From NCBI RefSeq assembly GCF_003387375.1, contig NZ_QUNG01000007.1, positions 62,001-126,000 of the forward strand: a stretch of DNA of 64,000 bases. The letters are read 5' to 3'. The translations under genes were made by a program, and so were the position numbers. This document shows, in pieces, positions 46,882 through 56,483 of this stretch. The DNA is from Marinomonas pollencensis (GTDB lineage Bacteria; Pseudomonadota; Gammaproteobacteria; Pseudomonadales; Marinomonadaceae). The number at the start of each line of letters is the position of its first letter. The stretch's first letter is position 1. The notes below the pieces were generated by a model, which saw only the letters and a program-made list of their open reading frames with translations, searched no databases and was not told the DNA's origin.

Positions 46882-47892
46882 ATGAGCGATATTGGTCAAA
46901 ATGATTTAAGTTCACTTGAGAAGGCGGCCGTTCTGCTGATGTCCCTTGGTGAATCCGATGCGGCACAGATTCTTAAGCATATGGGGCCAAAAGAAGTGCA
47001 GCGTATTGGTCAAACTATGGCTCAGCTGTCTAATGTTCAGCGTCATCAGGTAGAAAAAGTATTAGACGATTTTTTGGTCTTGGTCGGTGATCAGACTGGT
47101 TTGGGGTTAGGGGCTGATGGCTATATTCGAAACATGCTCAAAGAGGCATTGGGCGATGAAAAGGCCAGCAGCTTAATCGACCGCATTCTTTTAGGTGGTA
47201 ATACAACAGGTTTGGATACCCTAAAATGGATGGAGCCAAGAGCGGTTGCTGATGTTATCCGCTATGAGCATCCTCAAATCCAAGCCATCGTCATTTCTTA
47301 TCTGGATCCAGATCAGGCCGCCGATATTTTGGCGAATTTTGATGAGCGGGTGCGACTAGATATTGTTTTGCGCGTGGCTTCATTGGATACCGTACAGCCG
47401 GCCGCGCTGCAAGAGCTTAATGATATCTTAGAAAGACAGTTCTCTGGTAATCAATCGACTCAATCTACTTCGATTGGCGGTATTCGAACCGCGGCCAACA
47501 TTATGAACTTTATCGACAGTACGGTGGAGTCCGATCTCATGGATTCGATTCGAGATGTTGATGAGGATCTAGCCAATACCATTCAGGATCTTATGTTTGT
47601 GTTTGATAACCTAATGGATGTGGACGATCGTGGCATTCAGGTGATCTTGCGTGAAGTGGAATCTGAAACCTTGATTCTTGCTTTGAAAGGCGCAGACCCA
47701 GACATGCAAGAAAAGGTCTTTAAAAATATGTCTTCGCGGGCTGCAGATATGCTAAAAGACGATTTAGAAGCGAAAGGTCCAGTGCGTGTAAGTGAAGTTG
47801 AAGTCGCTCAAAAAGAAATTCTGGCGGTTGCCAGACGCCTAGCTGATAACGGAGAAATCGTTCTCGGCGGTGGCGGTGAGCAAATGGTTTAA
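46882..47892 (+). CDS. fliG: Flagellar motor switch protein FliG
   Basis: FliG is the rotor component that interacts with the stator. The 336-residue protein has the LSSLEKAAVLLMSLGESDAA opening, the EHPQIQAIVISYLDPDQAA repeat and the C-terminal FDNLMDVDDRGIQVILREV torque helix with charged residues. It follows fliF without a gap. Confidence 0.97.
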   Translation: MSDIGQNDLSSLEKAAVLLMSLGESDAAQILKHMGPKEVQRIGQTMAQLSNVQRHQVEKVLDDFLVLVGDQTGLGLGADGYIRNMLKEALGDEKASSLIDRILLGGNTTGLDTLKWMEPRAVADVIRYEHPQIQAIVISYLDPDQAADILANFDERVRLDIVLRVASLDTVQPAALQELNDILERQFSGNQSTQSTSIGGIRTAANIMNFIDSTVESDLMDSIRDVDEDLANTIQDLMFVFDNLMDVDDRGIQVILREVESETLILALKGADPDMQEKVFKNMSSRAADMLKDDLEAKGPVRVSEVEVAQKEILAVARRLADNGEIVLGGGGEQMV

Positions 47893-47899
47893 ATAAAGA

Positions 47900-48703
47900 A
47901 TGTCAGACGAAGACAAACAAAAAAGTACTGGAAAATTAACAGCCTATGAGCGCTGGGAGTTGCCTAACCTTGAGAATAACAAGGTAACAGAAGACACAGG
48001 CCCTGCCATCCTTATCCAAAAAGACACCTCGATAACAACGGAAGAAGTTGATCAAGATAGCTTGGTGTATGAGCCATTAACGGCGTCGCAGCTTGAAGAA
48101 ATCCGCAGTGCAGCTTATGACGAAGGCTTTATTCAGGGTGAAGCTGATGGGCACGAAAAAGGCTATCAAGACGGTTTCTCTAAGGGAGAGCCAGAAGGTT
48201 TTGAAAAAGGCCATGCAGAAGGCTTAGCGCAAGGTAGGGAAGAAGGTGAGGCGGCGGCAAAAGAAGTCGCACAGGGTCAGCTTGAAAGTCTAGAGAAGTT
48301 ATTAACGGATGTGGTTAACGAAATCACACACCCCTTGGAAGAAAGCCGAGCGGCAGCAGAAACGATACTTTATCAAACCATGACTCGCTTAATTGAGAAT
48401 GTCTGTCTATCGCAAATGAAAGAAGATGCCCATCATGTTTTGAAAACGCAGCTTACGCGGGTTTTTGATGAAATTGGTGAGTATGAAGGGCGTATTCGTC
48501 TGCGCTTACACCCCAATGATGTCTCAGTGTTAGAGGCATTGGCCGTTGCTGACCGATTAGCCTTACAGATTGATGAAGACGAGAGTTTAATGGAAGGCGG
48601 CTTCTTGCTTGATTCAAAAGCTTTCCATGTCGATGGCCGTGTTGAGCAGCGCTTAGCGTCGGTTTGTGACGAATTGCGCCATTTATCTAGTCCAGAAGAA
48701 TAA
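47900..48703 (+). CDS. fliH: Flagellar assembly protein FliH
   Basis: FliH is a regulator of the FliI ATPase in the flagellar export apparatus. The 267-residue protein contains the GxxxG repeat region ([18 protein letters not shown], about residues 80-120) and a C-terminal domain resembling FliH/YscL. It lies between fliG and fliI, 7 bp after fliG. Confidence 0.93.
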   Translation: MSDEDKQKSTGKLTAYERWELPNLENNKVTEDTGPAILIQKDTSITTEEVDQDSLVYEPLTASQLEEIRSAAYDEGFIQGEADGHEKGYQDGFSKGEPEGFEKGHAEGLAQGREEGEAAAKEVAQGQLESLEKLLTDVVNEITHPLEESRAAAETILYQTMTRLIENVCLSQMKEDAHHVLKTQLTRVFDEIGEYEGRIRLRLHPNDVSVLEALAVADRLALQIDEDESLMEGGFLLDSKAFHVDGRVEQRLASVCDELRHLSSPEE

Positions 48704-48713
48704 GGTCGCACCA

Positions 48714-50045
48714 GTGTCCACATTAGTCGAACGCTTACAGAAATTAAACAATGTTTCTGCCCTAGCATTTCCTCCTCAGTTAGAAGGCAAGGTCACACGC
48801 ATGGTGGGTCTAACCATGGAAGCCGTTGGCTGTGTAGTGGCATTGGGGGACCGTTGCCTAGTCCAGGTGCGCCAAGACCGTTGGGTTGAATCAGAAGTAG
48901 TTGGCTTTACAGGTAACCTCACTTATTTAATGCCAACTGAAGCGATTGATGGTATCTCACCAGGTGCTCGTGTACGGCCACTTGTTGAAGACAGTAAAAT
49001 GCCGGTCGGTGATGAGTTATTAGGTCGCGTCGTGAATGGCTTAGGTAAGCCGTTAGATGGCAAAGGCCCAATACGCAGTAAAGACTCTGTTAATCTACAA
49101 TGTGACACCATAAATCCCCTCCAACGCAAGCCGATAGATGAACCTCTTGATGTCGGTATTAAATCGATCAACAGCTTATTGACCGTGGGTAAAGGGCAGC
49201 GGATTGGTCTGTTTGCCGGCAGTGGTGTTGGTAAAAGTATGCTGCTTGGTATGATGACGCGCTTCACTAATGCTGATGTCACCATCGTTGGTTTGATTGG
49301 CGAGCGTGGTCGCGAGGTAAAAGAGTTTATTGAGCAGATCCTTGGTGAAGAAGGTTTGTCACGCTCAGTAGTCGTTGCTTCTCCTGCGGATGATTCGGCC
49401 TTAATGCGTTTGCGGGCTGCTATGCTTGCTACACGTATTGCTGAGTATTATCGAGACCAAGGGAAAAGCGTACTTTTGCTGATGGATTCTTTAACTCGCT
49501 ATGCCCAAGCGCAGCGTGAAATTGCCTTGTCAGTGGGGGAGCCGCCTGCCACCAAAGGGTATCCACCATCTGTGTTTTCCAAGCTGCCACAGTTAGTAGA
49601 GCGCGCCGGTAATGGTCGTGATGGAAGTGGCTCTATTACAGCATTTTATACGGTTTTAACGGAAGGTGATGATCAGCAAGATCCGATTGCGGATGCTTCT
49701 CGTGCTATTTTAGATGGCCATATTGTGTTGTCTCGTCGGTTGGCTGAAGAAGGGCATTATCCTGCGATTGATATTGAAGCCTCTATTTCACGGGCGATGC
49801 CAAATATTGTCAGTGAGGCACATTTGCAAGGTGCTATGCGAGTGAAGCAGCTGTACTCTAAATTTCAGCAAAATCAAGACCTTGTAGCGATTGGCGCGTA
49901 TGCGCGAGGCAGCGATCCAGATTTAGATCAAGCTATTGTGCGGATGCCAGATATTCGTGAATTTCTGCAACAGGGGCTCAGCGAAAGTTTCTCTATTGAT
50001 GCAAGCTTAGAGGCTCTGGTGCAAGCAATGACAAAAGGGGAGTAG
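48714..50045 (+). CDS. fliI: Flagellum-specific ATP synthase FliI
   Basis: FliI is the ATPase of the flagellar type III export apparatus. The 443-residue protein has the P-loop [16 protein letters not shown], then [15 protein letters not shown], and [13 protein letters not shown] near the catalytic site. GTG 48714 gives a usual length; the longer frame runs into fliH. AAGG lies upstream at about nine bases. Confidence 0.96.
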   Translation: MSTLVERLQKLNNVSALAFPPQLEGKVTRMVGLTMEAVGCVVALGDRCLVQVRQDRWVESEVVGFTGNLTYLMPTEAIDGISPGARVRPLVEDSKMPVGDELLGRVVNGLGKPLDGKGPIRSKDSVNLQCDTINPLQRKPIDEPLDVGIKSINSLLTVGKGQRIGLFAGSGVGKSMLLGMMTRFTNADVTIVGLIGERGREVKEFIEQILGEEGLSRSVVVASPADDSALMRLRAAMLATRIAEYYRDQGKSVLLLMDSLTRYAQAQREIALSVGEPPATKGYPPSVFSKLPQLVERAGNGRDGSGSITAFYTVLTEGDDQQDPIADASRAILDGHIVLSRRLAEEGHYPAIDIEASISRAMPNIVSEAHLQGAMRVKQLYSKFQQNQDLVAIGAYARGSDPDLDQAIVRMPDIREFLQQGLSESFSIDASLEALVQAMTKGE

Positions 50046-50099
50046 ACCTTAAGGCGGAAAAGCGTCTAATATTTGATAAGTCTGGATTAGAGAGTCGCT

Positions 50100-50534
50100 A
50101 TGAAAAAATCTCAACGAGCCCAGTTATTGGTGGATATTGCGAAGCGTAAAGAGGACACTATCGCTCGTCAATTAGCCGCCGATAAAGCTAAAGTGCAGCA
50201 AGATCAAGATAAATTAGAAGAGTTAAAAGAGTACGCCGGTCAGTATGAATCGGAACGTAATTTATTAGGGTTAAGCGCTTATCTAACCACTAATTATCAG
50301 CATTTTGTTGATCGAGTGCAGCAAGCGATTAGACAGCAAGAGGCGGCGGTGGGTCGTTCTCAACAACAAGCAAACATGACAATGCGTGGCTGGATGGAAG
50401 CCAAGACCAAAACCAAAAGCATGGATTGGTTAAAGGAAAAACATCATAAGCAAGAGCAGTTGTTAGAAGATAAAAAAGAGCAGCGTCAGAGTGATGAGTT
50501 CGCGATGCGCCGTTTTATGGATAATCTACGCTAG
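50100..50534 (+). CDS. fliJ: Flagellar export chaperone FliJ
   Basis: FliJ is a small coiled-coil component of the export ATPase complex. The 144-residue protein is nearly all helical with heptad-like composition (KVQQDQDKLEELKEYAGQYE). Position right after fliI supports the call, since FliJ sequences diverge. It is basic and charged, without TM segments. Confidence 0.87.
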   Translation: MKKSQRAQLLVDIAKRKEDTIARQLAADKAKVQQDQDKLEELKEYAGQYESERNLLGLSAYLTTNYQHFVDRVQQAIRQQEAAVGRSQQQANMTMRGWMEAKTKTKSMDWLKEKHHKQEQLLEDKKEQRQSDEFAMRRFMDNLR

Positions 50535-50613
50535 CCATCCTTTTTATTATTTTTCGCTTTGGCTGGGTCCACTCATCAAAATGAGGTGCTATTGGGTGTC
50601 AAAGGATATTGTT

Positions 50614-52488
50614 GTGAGCCCTGACTCTTCTGCTATTCAGACATTGGCTGAGGCGCTTGATCGTTATCCTATTGCCCCTGAGCTTGGCTTATTGAACGTT
50701 AAGCAAGCTTTGTTTACCTTGTCCCAAGTGTTTTCAGATAATCACACTCCTCCTTGTGTTCAGCAGCGTACGCAAGGGGCGATTTTATCGTTAGACCATA
50801 TCATTCGCACACAGCCTATTTATGACCCGCTGTTGTTTGTTGCATTGCACGAAATGTTGGATGGGTTTGAACAGTATGTTCTGGCTTATGGGCTTGGTGA
50901 GGCTTACCTTCATATTGCCTTGCCGAGGTTTGAGCAGACGGGCTTTTGTTGGCGTTTGTTAGAACAGAAAAAAGAACAGGCTGTTAAGCGACCGATACAC
51001 GCCTATGAGGCACACCTTAATGCTGTGACGGCATCCGCTATGATCCCACAAATGTCTCAGTTGGCGGGATTAGGTGAGGTGTCTTTTCATCTAAATATGG
51101 AGTCTCAGCCGTCGCAGAAAGGCTATTTTAAGTTATTGACTGTGCAGCCATTTGACTGGTTGCAGAAGTCTTTTCCTATGTTCAGTTGGCGACACTCACG
51201 GTGCCGCAATTTGGAATACGAGATGGTGTGGTTGGCATCGAGTTACGCCTTGGCGTTTTTATCTGCTCAACTACCAAGAGGCGAGCGTCAGCGATTACTA
51301 GATTCAATGTCAGAGTGGATTCGCGTAGAGCATTATCGAGCGTTTTCAATGCTTTTTACTAGGCTTCATCAGGAGGTGGTGATTGAACAGGGAGACAGTC
51401 TAGTGCCTGGTGCTTTGCAGTCTGCAAAAACCACCTTGATAGCTGGGCAGCTAGCTCGACCTGAGCGCATTGCGGGTTGCTACTTTAAAGCGCTTCTGCC
51501 ACACGCTAGCCTAACCCAGACTAGCTCCCCCCTTTTAGCTAGCGCAACGCAATACACATTGTTAGGGCGCGATGTATTGTCTTCATGGCTCTGTGTTATT
51601 GATCTTGGTCGGCAGCGTTTAGCGTTTGCTCAAAGTGATTTTATGGGCTGCTTTTCCTTGCAAAATATGCAGTTACAATCCCTAGGATCGAATCGCTGGA
51701 TGTGTCACTTTGATTGTGGTTTGAGTGCTGAGTTGGAAATAGATTCTGAGCTGTTCTCTGTATTAGATGGCAGGTTAGAGAGTCATTCTGGAGAAGGTTT
51801 TGAACTTTTTGTGACTCAACAGTGTAGTCGTAATATTGCTATTGCGATTAAAGGGGTTGTTCAGTTAGAAGGTATTTGTGCTTTTTCTCTTCGTCCTAGC
51901 GGATCTACAAAAAATATTTGGTTAACCGCACAAGGAGAATGTTTTGTTGAGCCTTGGTTAACCGGAAGCAGGACGCCAGCGCCTATTTTGACCGAGCTGC
52001 AATCGCTGCCGACAAGAGTCAATGATGTTAAGCGAACAGGCTATTATCAACTAATGTTTACCGGTGGCGTGCTGTGGGTGGCAGCTAACTTAGTGGCCGA
52101 TCTTATATCTATTGCCTCAGGGGCTTCCTTTTATCTTTTTTCAAGAGAGCAAAAGGTGTGTGAAAGAGGGCTGCTTCATGGCATGGAATATTACAGTCAA
52201 ATTGTGTCTTTGGACGTTGGGCAAGAGGGGCGTTTTGCTCTTTTATTGGCCGGACATCGCTGTGCCTTCTTATCCAGTTCAGTCGCTTGGTGCGATAAGC
52301 TCCCAGATCAATTAAGCGTAACTAAAATTAATCAACTAAACCTAGTAAAGCATGAACATGCTGTGTGGCAGCTTGCAAGTAGGGCGCATCATGAGCATGA
52401 TTTTGTTATAAATACCGATAATATATCGAATTTCATTCACTACCTTTGGCCGCAACACTCAGTAGAAAGTGCGAGTAATTATGACTAA
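50614..52488 (+). CDS. Unrecognised 624-residue protein in flagellar insert
   Basis: I do not recognise the family. The start is uncertain: GTG 50614 has AAAGGA seven bases upstream, GTG 50596 and ATG 50581 are alternatives. The protein is soluble-looking with no signal peptide, many Cys and aromatic residues, and one hydrophobic stretch (GGVLWVAANLVADLISIAS, about residues 485-505). It lies between fliJ and the receptor-like gene, whose start overlaps its stop by 8 bp, so both are co-expressed with flagellar genes. A role in flagellar regulation is an inference from context only. Confidence 0.7.
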   Translation: MSPDSSAIQTLAEALDRYPIAPELGLLNVKQALFTLSQVFSDNHTPPCVQQRTQGAILSLDHIIRTQPIYDPLLFVALHEMLDGFEQYVLAYGLGEAYLHIALPRFEQTGFCWRLLEQKKEQAVKRPIHAYEAHLNAVTASAMIPQMSQLAGLGEVSFHLNMESQPSQKGYFKLLTVQPFDWLQKSFPMFSWRHSRCRNLEYEMVWLASSYALAFLSAQLPRGERQRLLDSMSEWIRVEHYRAFSMLFTRLHQEVVIEQGDSLVPGALQSAKTTLIAGQLARPERIAGCYFKALLPHASLTQTSSPLLASATQYTLLGRDVLSSWLCVIDLGRQRLAFAQSDFMGCFSLQNMQLQSLGSNRWMCHFDCGLSAELEIDSELFSVLDGRLESHSGEGFELFVTQQCSRNIAIAIKGVVQLEGICAFSLRPSGSTKNIWLTAQGECFVEPWLTGSRTPAPILTELQSLPTRVNDVKRTGYYQLMFTGGVLWVAANLVADLISIASGASFYLFSREQKVCERGLLHGMEYYSQIVSLDVGQEGRFALLLAGHRCAFLSSSVAWCDKLPDQLSVTKINQLNLVKHEHAVWQLASRAHHEHDFVINTDNISNFIHYLWPQHSVESASNYD

Positions 52489-54391
52489 ACAAGAGACTGC
52501 TTTTAATTTGCCTCGAAAAGATTTAATCGGCACTGTGCAGAAAGGTGCATTTGCGCTTTTGTTGTTGCTGTTGATTGCTGCGGTTGGGCTTTATAAGTTC
52601 TTGGATCTAGAGTTTGAAGCGCGTACAGCGAAGCAGTCGGGGCTAACGAGTTTAATGGTTCATACCAGTAATGCGGAGCGTTATTGGTATGAATGGCTTG
52701 TCAATGATTATGCGGCGGGGGTGAATGTTTCTGCCGCCAAAAGAAAAGAAAATGCTCTTTTACCCCTCAAGTTGCTGGAAGTTTATACTCATATTGACCT
52801 TTTATTATCGCGTTATCAGCAGGCAAATCCTCACCACCATTTTCAAAACGTAAAGCCTGAGCTGGCTTTTCTCGAAAAAATGACAGGGCAAAACAGCGCT
52901 ATAAAAGTGCTGAAAACCAGACGCTTGTTTGTACGAGAGAAACAACAAATCCGAGGCTATATTCAGCGTGCAGAAGAGCAAGGAAGGGAGCTTGCTGAGC
53001 AGCAGCTGGCCTTGAATGCGCGTGATAAGGCCTTGTTAAATGACGGTGAATGGGGATTTTTGATTATTTTTGGCGGCGTCGCTGTGGCGCTTTTGGCGCT
53101 TTCTGTTTTCTTAGTAAAGCGCTTAGGGCGAGGTTTTCAGCATTTGCATGTGGTTTTGGAAAAGCATCAGCAAGGAAGCTTTACTTCGGACCAGCACTAT
53201 AAAATCACGGATGAATTCACCGATCTTGGGCATTTATTTGATAGTGAGCTTTCTTCGCGAGAATTTACTTTGTCAGAATCAGAGGCTGATAAGGCCCTCA
53301 TTACACAAGGTTTATCCCGAATTACATCTGCTTTTTTGATTGCTGATGCAGAGGGAGATGTAAAATGGTTAAGTCACGGTTTTAGTGAGCTTTGGCAGCA
53401 GAATGCGAGTTTACTTGAGCCGCTTTTCGAGATCGATCCAGGCCTTGATGGGCCGTTAGGTGAGCGTTTGCCTGAGACTATTTTAAATGATGAACATGAT
53501 ATCAAGTTAAGTTTGCACGATGGGCGCTACTCATTAGTCGTAGAAAGGTTAATGGTGGATGCGGACAGTGACGCGTATCTCGTATTATTGCCCCCACTTT
53601 CCCAGCTTGCTGAAATCGAAGTGTTGCGAAAGAGCTTAGAGCTGATGGTTCAAGGGGCTTGGCAATACCCTATTCGCCTCTTGAGGGATGATTCTCCATT
53701 TCAAGACTTTGCCGTGTTATTGGAGAAAATTCGTCATTCTGTGGTTGATCTTTTTGACGCCGTTTCGAGCTCAGATTGTGACAAAATGGTTGATTTTGAA
53801 ATTACTAAACTACAACAAATAAAAACGCTATTAACGGAAAAAATAAACGACAATTGTGAGCATAGTAAGTCAATGATTCCGGTAGATAATTCACTTCCAG
53901 AGTCGCTTGTCAGTGAGTTAGATGAAGTGTCTTATTTGACCGCTCAGTTTGATGACGTTGTGTTGGTGGGATATGAACTGCTCTTACAGCGTTTAATGCT
54001 GGTAGAGAAAGATGTGGCTGGGCAGGCTCAATTACTGAGTGATGTAGATCGTTGCCTGAATGAAGTTCGGGCTGGTGTGTTGGCTAGCTTGTCTGCCTCT
54101 GAAGGCGATTCAGATCAAATTCGTCGGCGTTTTTCGATTGATTTGGATCACGATATTAGTAGTGTTCAGAAACAAATATACAGTATGCAAGATGCGGTCG
54201 CTTTAACGCTTTCGCTGTTGGAGTCTGATCATAGTGTTGGTTCCGCCCGTTTAAAAAGGGCGCAACAATCAGCCAATGAAATGAAAGTTAGAATAGACAA
54301 TTTGTTAGTGGAAATGACTCGATTGAATGATGGCGGACATAAAGAAATAGTCGCTTTGACAGAAAATACAGATGGGTTGGAGGGGGCTTAA
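52481..54391 (+). CDS. Receptor-like two-TM protein with PAS-like segment
   Basis: The 636-residue protein has TM1 (about residues 22-40), a periplasmic part of about 145 residues, TM2 (about 191-213), a HAMP-like linker, a PAS-like segment (about 283-375; AFLIADAEGDVKWLSHGFSE) and a long coiled-coil C-terminus. The layout resembles a methyl-accepting chemotaxis protein, but I see no conserved signalling hairpin tip, no kinase, GGDEF or Hpt residues. ATG 52481 overlaps the previous stop. It is followed by the STAS gene, so it may feed the partner-switch module. Confidence 0.7.
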   Translation: MTKQETAFNLPRKDLIGTVQKGAFALLLLLLIAAVGLYKFLDLEFEARTAKQSGLTSLMVHTSNAERYWYEWLVNDYAAGVNVSAAKRKENALLPLKLLEVYTHIDLLLSRYQQANPHHHFQNVKPELAFLEKMTGQNSAIKVLKTRRLFVREKQQIRGYIQRAEEQGRELAEQQLALNARDKALLNDGEWGFLIIFGGVAVALLALSVFLVKRLGRGFQHLHVVLEKHQQGSFTSDQHYKITDEFTDLGHLFDSELSSREFTLSESEADKALITQGLSRITSAFLIADAEGDVKWLSHGFSELWQQNASLLEPLFEIDPGLDGPLGERLPETILNDEHDIKLSLHDGRYSLVVERLMVDADSDAYLVLLPPLSQLAEIEVLRKSLELMVQGAWQYPIRLLRDDSPFQDFAVLLEKIRHSVVDLFDAVSSSDCDKMVDFEITKLQQIKTLLTEKINDNCEHSKSMIPVDNSLPESLVSELDEVSYLTAQFDDVVLVGYELLLQRLMLVEKDVAGQAQLLSDVDRCLNEVRAGVLASLSASEGDSDQIRRRFSIDLDHDISSVQKQIYSMQDAVALTLSLLESDHSVGSARLKRAQQSANEMKVRIDNLLVEMTRLNDGGHKEIVALTENTDGLEGA

Positions 54392-54423
54392 CTAAACTCT
54401 CCTTCTTGTATTTGGAGGGGATT

Positions 54424-54726
54424 GTGATAGAGAACCGTTATGATGAAAATTCAGCACACCTAATGATCAAGGTGAACGGCCGTTTTGATTTTAATTGCCA
54501 TGGGCTTTTTCGAAAGGCCTTTGTTGCTAAGCCTCAAGCTAAAACCTACACAGTAGATTTGTCCGGTGTCAGTTATTTGGACAGTTCCGCCTTGGGTATG
54601 TTGTTACTGCTAAGAAATTACGCGGATGTGAGAGGGGCTAAAGTGTTTTTGAGCCATTGTTCTATGGTTGTCAGTCAGATTCTAAAAATGGCTAATTTTA
54701 ATCGCCTTTTCACCATATCCGAGTAG
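54424..54726 (+). CDS. STAS-domain anti-sigma factor antagonist (HsbA-like)
   Basis: The 100-residue protein is a STAS domain with the phosphorylatable Ser in DLSGVSYLDSSALGMLLLL. GTG 54424 sits 4 bp after a strong GGAGGGG; upstream frame starts are rejected. Such proteins bind anti-sigma factors or kinases when dephosphorylated. With the PP2C/HATPase protein 3 bp downstream it forms a classic partner-switch pair resembling HsbA-HsbR of Pseudomonas aeruginosa, where HsbA contacts FlgM. Confidence 0.88.
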   Translation: MIENRYDENSAHLMIKVNGRFDFNCHGLFRKAFVAKPQAKTYTVDLSGVSYLDSSALGMLLLLRNYADVRGAKVFLSHCSMVVSQILKMANFNRLFTISE

Positions 54727-54729
54727 TTT

Positions 54730-56430
54730 ATGACAGCAAATATTACCATTCTTATTGCCGATGAAATGACGGCAGACCGTTTGCGTTTGAAAACCATTTT
54801 TGAACAGCTTGGTCATACCGTTATTGAGGCGAAGAGTGGCCCAGAAGCGATTAAACTATTTGATCCTAAAGCAATTCAATTGGTGTGTTTAGGGTTAGCA
54901 GAGGCGTCTCAGAATAGCCGTTCAGTTGCTCTTCAGCTTCAGAGATTAGCCCCTGATATGTATATCCCTATTGTTTTTCTTACTCGCGAGTTGGACTCTG
55001 ATGCATTATCGCAGTGTTTAGAAATTAAGGGAGCGGACTATATTTCTAAGCCATACAATAGTGCGTTAATTAGTGCAAAATTAGCCGTAATTACGCGTGT
55101 TTTGATGATGCAAAAAACACTCGCCGAGCAAAATGAAGCCCTCTCGAAATATAATGAAATGCTGCTCTATGGACAAGACGTGGCCAAAGTAGTGTATGAA
55201 AATATTACCTATTCAAATTGCTTAAACGATCCAGCGCTAAAGACTTTTCATCATAGTAGCCATACTTTCAATGGGGATGTGATACTGGCGGCATATAAGC
55301 CAAATGGCGGTATGCATTTGCTATTAGGTGATTTCACAGGGCAAGGGTTATCGGCAGCAATTGGTGCATTACCCTTGGCTGATATCTTTTTTGATTGGAC
55401 TAAAAAAGGTTTCTTGATGAGGCAGATATTGCCGGAAATCAATGCTCGTCTAAAGCGGATTTTACCAGATGATATGTTTTGCAGTGCGGCTTTTATTGAC
55501 ATAAAGGCGAACGATAAAAGCATAGATGTTTGGAATGGTGGTTTACCTGATTTATTGTTGTTTACCCCGCAAAAAAAACAAGCCAGAAAATTAATATCAA
55601 AGAACTTACCGTTAGGGGTCTTGTCTCCTAGAGAGTTTGAGTTTGCCATTGATTCGCTCTCTTTTCAGAATGGCGATGTGTTGCTGGCCTACTCTGATGG
55701 ATTGTATGAAGCGAAAACTCGACAGGGGGAAGGCTTTCTTGAGCCAAAATTGGCCGCTTTATATCACTCAGAGAACGGTTTCACAGGCGGTTTAGATTGC
55801 TTGGTGGCAGGCATGAAGCAAGAGGGGGTGTTGGAGCGCTCGCTAGATGATATCTCTTGTCTAGAGGTGTCTCTTAATTCTCACATCGGTGTCCATTCGG
55901 CGGATTCTCATGAGCCTTCCGGCACGCGTGGGGCGCCAGCAAACTTTTCGTTCGAATATAGATTAAACGCAGAATCACTGCGTTCAGTGGATCCACTGCC
56001 ATACATTCTGCAAATAATCACAACCGTGCCCGGCTTAAGCCAATATGCGAGTCATGTTTTCATGATTTTATCTGAGCTCTATTCAAATGCGTTAGAGCAT
56101 GGAGTTTTGCAGTTAACGTCAGCCAAAAAAGAGACGTTAGAAGGATTTTCTTCTTATTATGAAGAAAGAGAAGCTGCGCTGTTAGCATTGCAAGAAGGGT
56201 TTGTGAATATTCAAGTCAGTGTTGTGTCAAACTCAACTTCAGGCCAGTTAGTATTACGTGTGACGGACAGTGGCTCAGGTTTTGATTTTGAAAGTGTGGA
56301 ATGCGATCTTAGTCGTAACGATGTGCCATACAATAGAGGTTTGGCGCTGTTGAAACAGTTGTGTGAAAAACTGGAGTTCGCTGATGGCGGGCGCTCTGTG
56401 AGTGCCTATTTTGGCTGGCAACAAGAATAA
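54730..56430 (+). CDS. REC-PP2C-HATPase protein (HsbR-like) with degenerate receiver
   Basis: The 566-residue protein has a receiver-like domain (about 1-125), a SpoIIE-type PP2C phosphatase (about 165-390; LLGDFTGQGLSAAIGALP near residue 200, LLAYSDGLYEA, DDISCLEV) and a C-terminal HATPase anti-sigma kinase (about 430-566; LSELYSNALEHGV, VTDSGSGFD). In the receiver, Gly55 takes the phospho-acceptor Asp position, although Asp11/Glu12, Thr85 and Lys107 remain. It probably switches the STAS protein by dephosphorylation and phosphorylation. It lies between the STAS gene and fliK. Confidence 0.88.
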   Translation: MTANITILIADEMTADRLRLKTIFEQLGHTVIEAKSGPEAIKLFDPKAIQLVCLGLAEASQNSRSVALQLQRLAPDMYIPIVFLTRELDSDALSQCLEIKGADYISKPYNSALISAKLAVITRVLMMQKTLAEQNEALSKYNEMLLYGQDVAKVVYENITYSNCLNDPALKTFHHSSHTFNGDVILAAYKPNGGMHLLLGDFTGQGLSAAIGALPLADIFFDWTKKGFLMRQILPEINARLKRILPDDMFCSAAFIDIKANDKSIDVWNGGLPDLLLFTPQKKQARKLISKNLPLGVLSPREFEFAIDSLSFQNGDVLLAYSDGLYEAKTRQGEGFLEPKLAALYHSENGFTGGLDCLVAGMKQEGVLERSLDDISCLEVSLNSHIGVHSADSHEPSGTRGAPANFSFEYRLNAESLRSVDPLPYILQIITTVPGLSQYASHVFMILSELYSNALEHGVLQLTSAKKETLEGFSSYYEEREAALLALQEGFVNIQVSVVSNSTSGQLVLRVTDSGSGFDFESVECDLSRNDVPYNRGLALLKQLCEKLEFADGGRSVSAYFGWQQE

Positions 56431-56483
56431 TAAGTTAGGTTGGCCTTTGTCTTGCATATTGCTTTCCATTGTCGGAGGAAATT

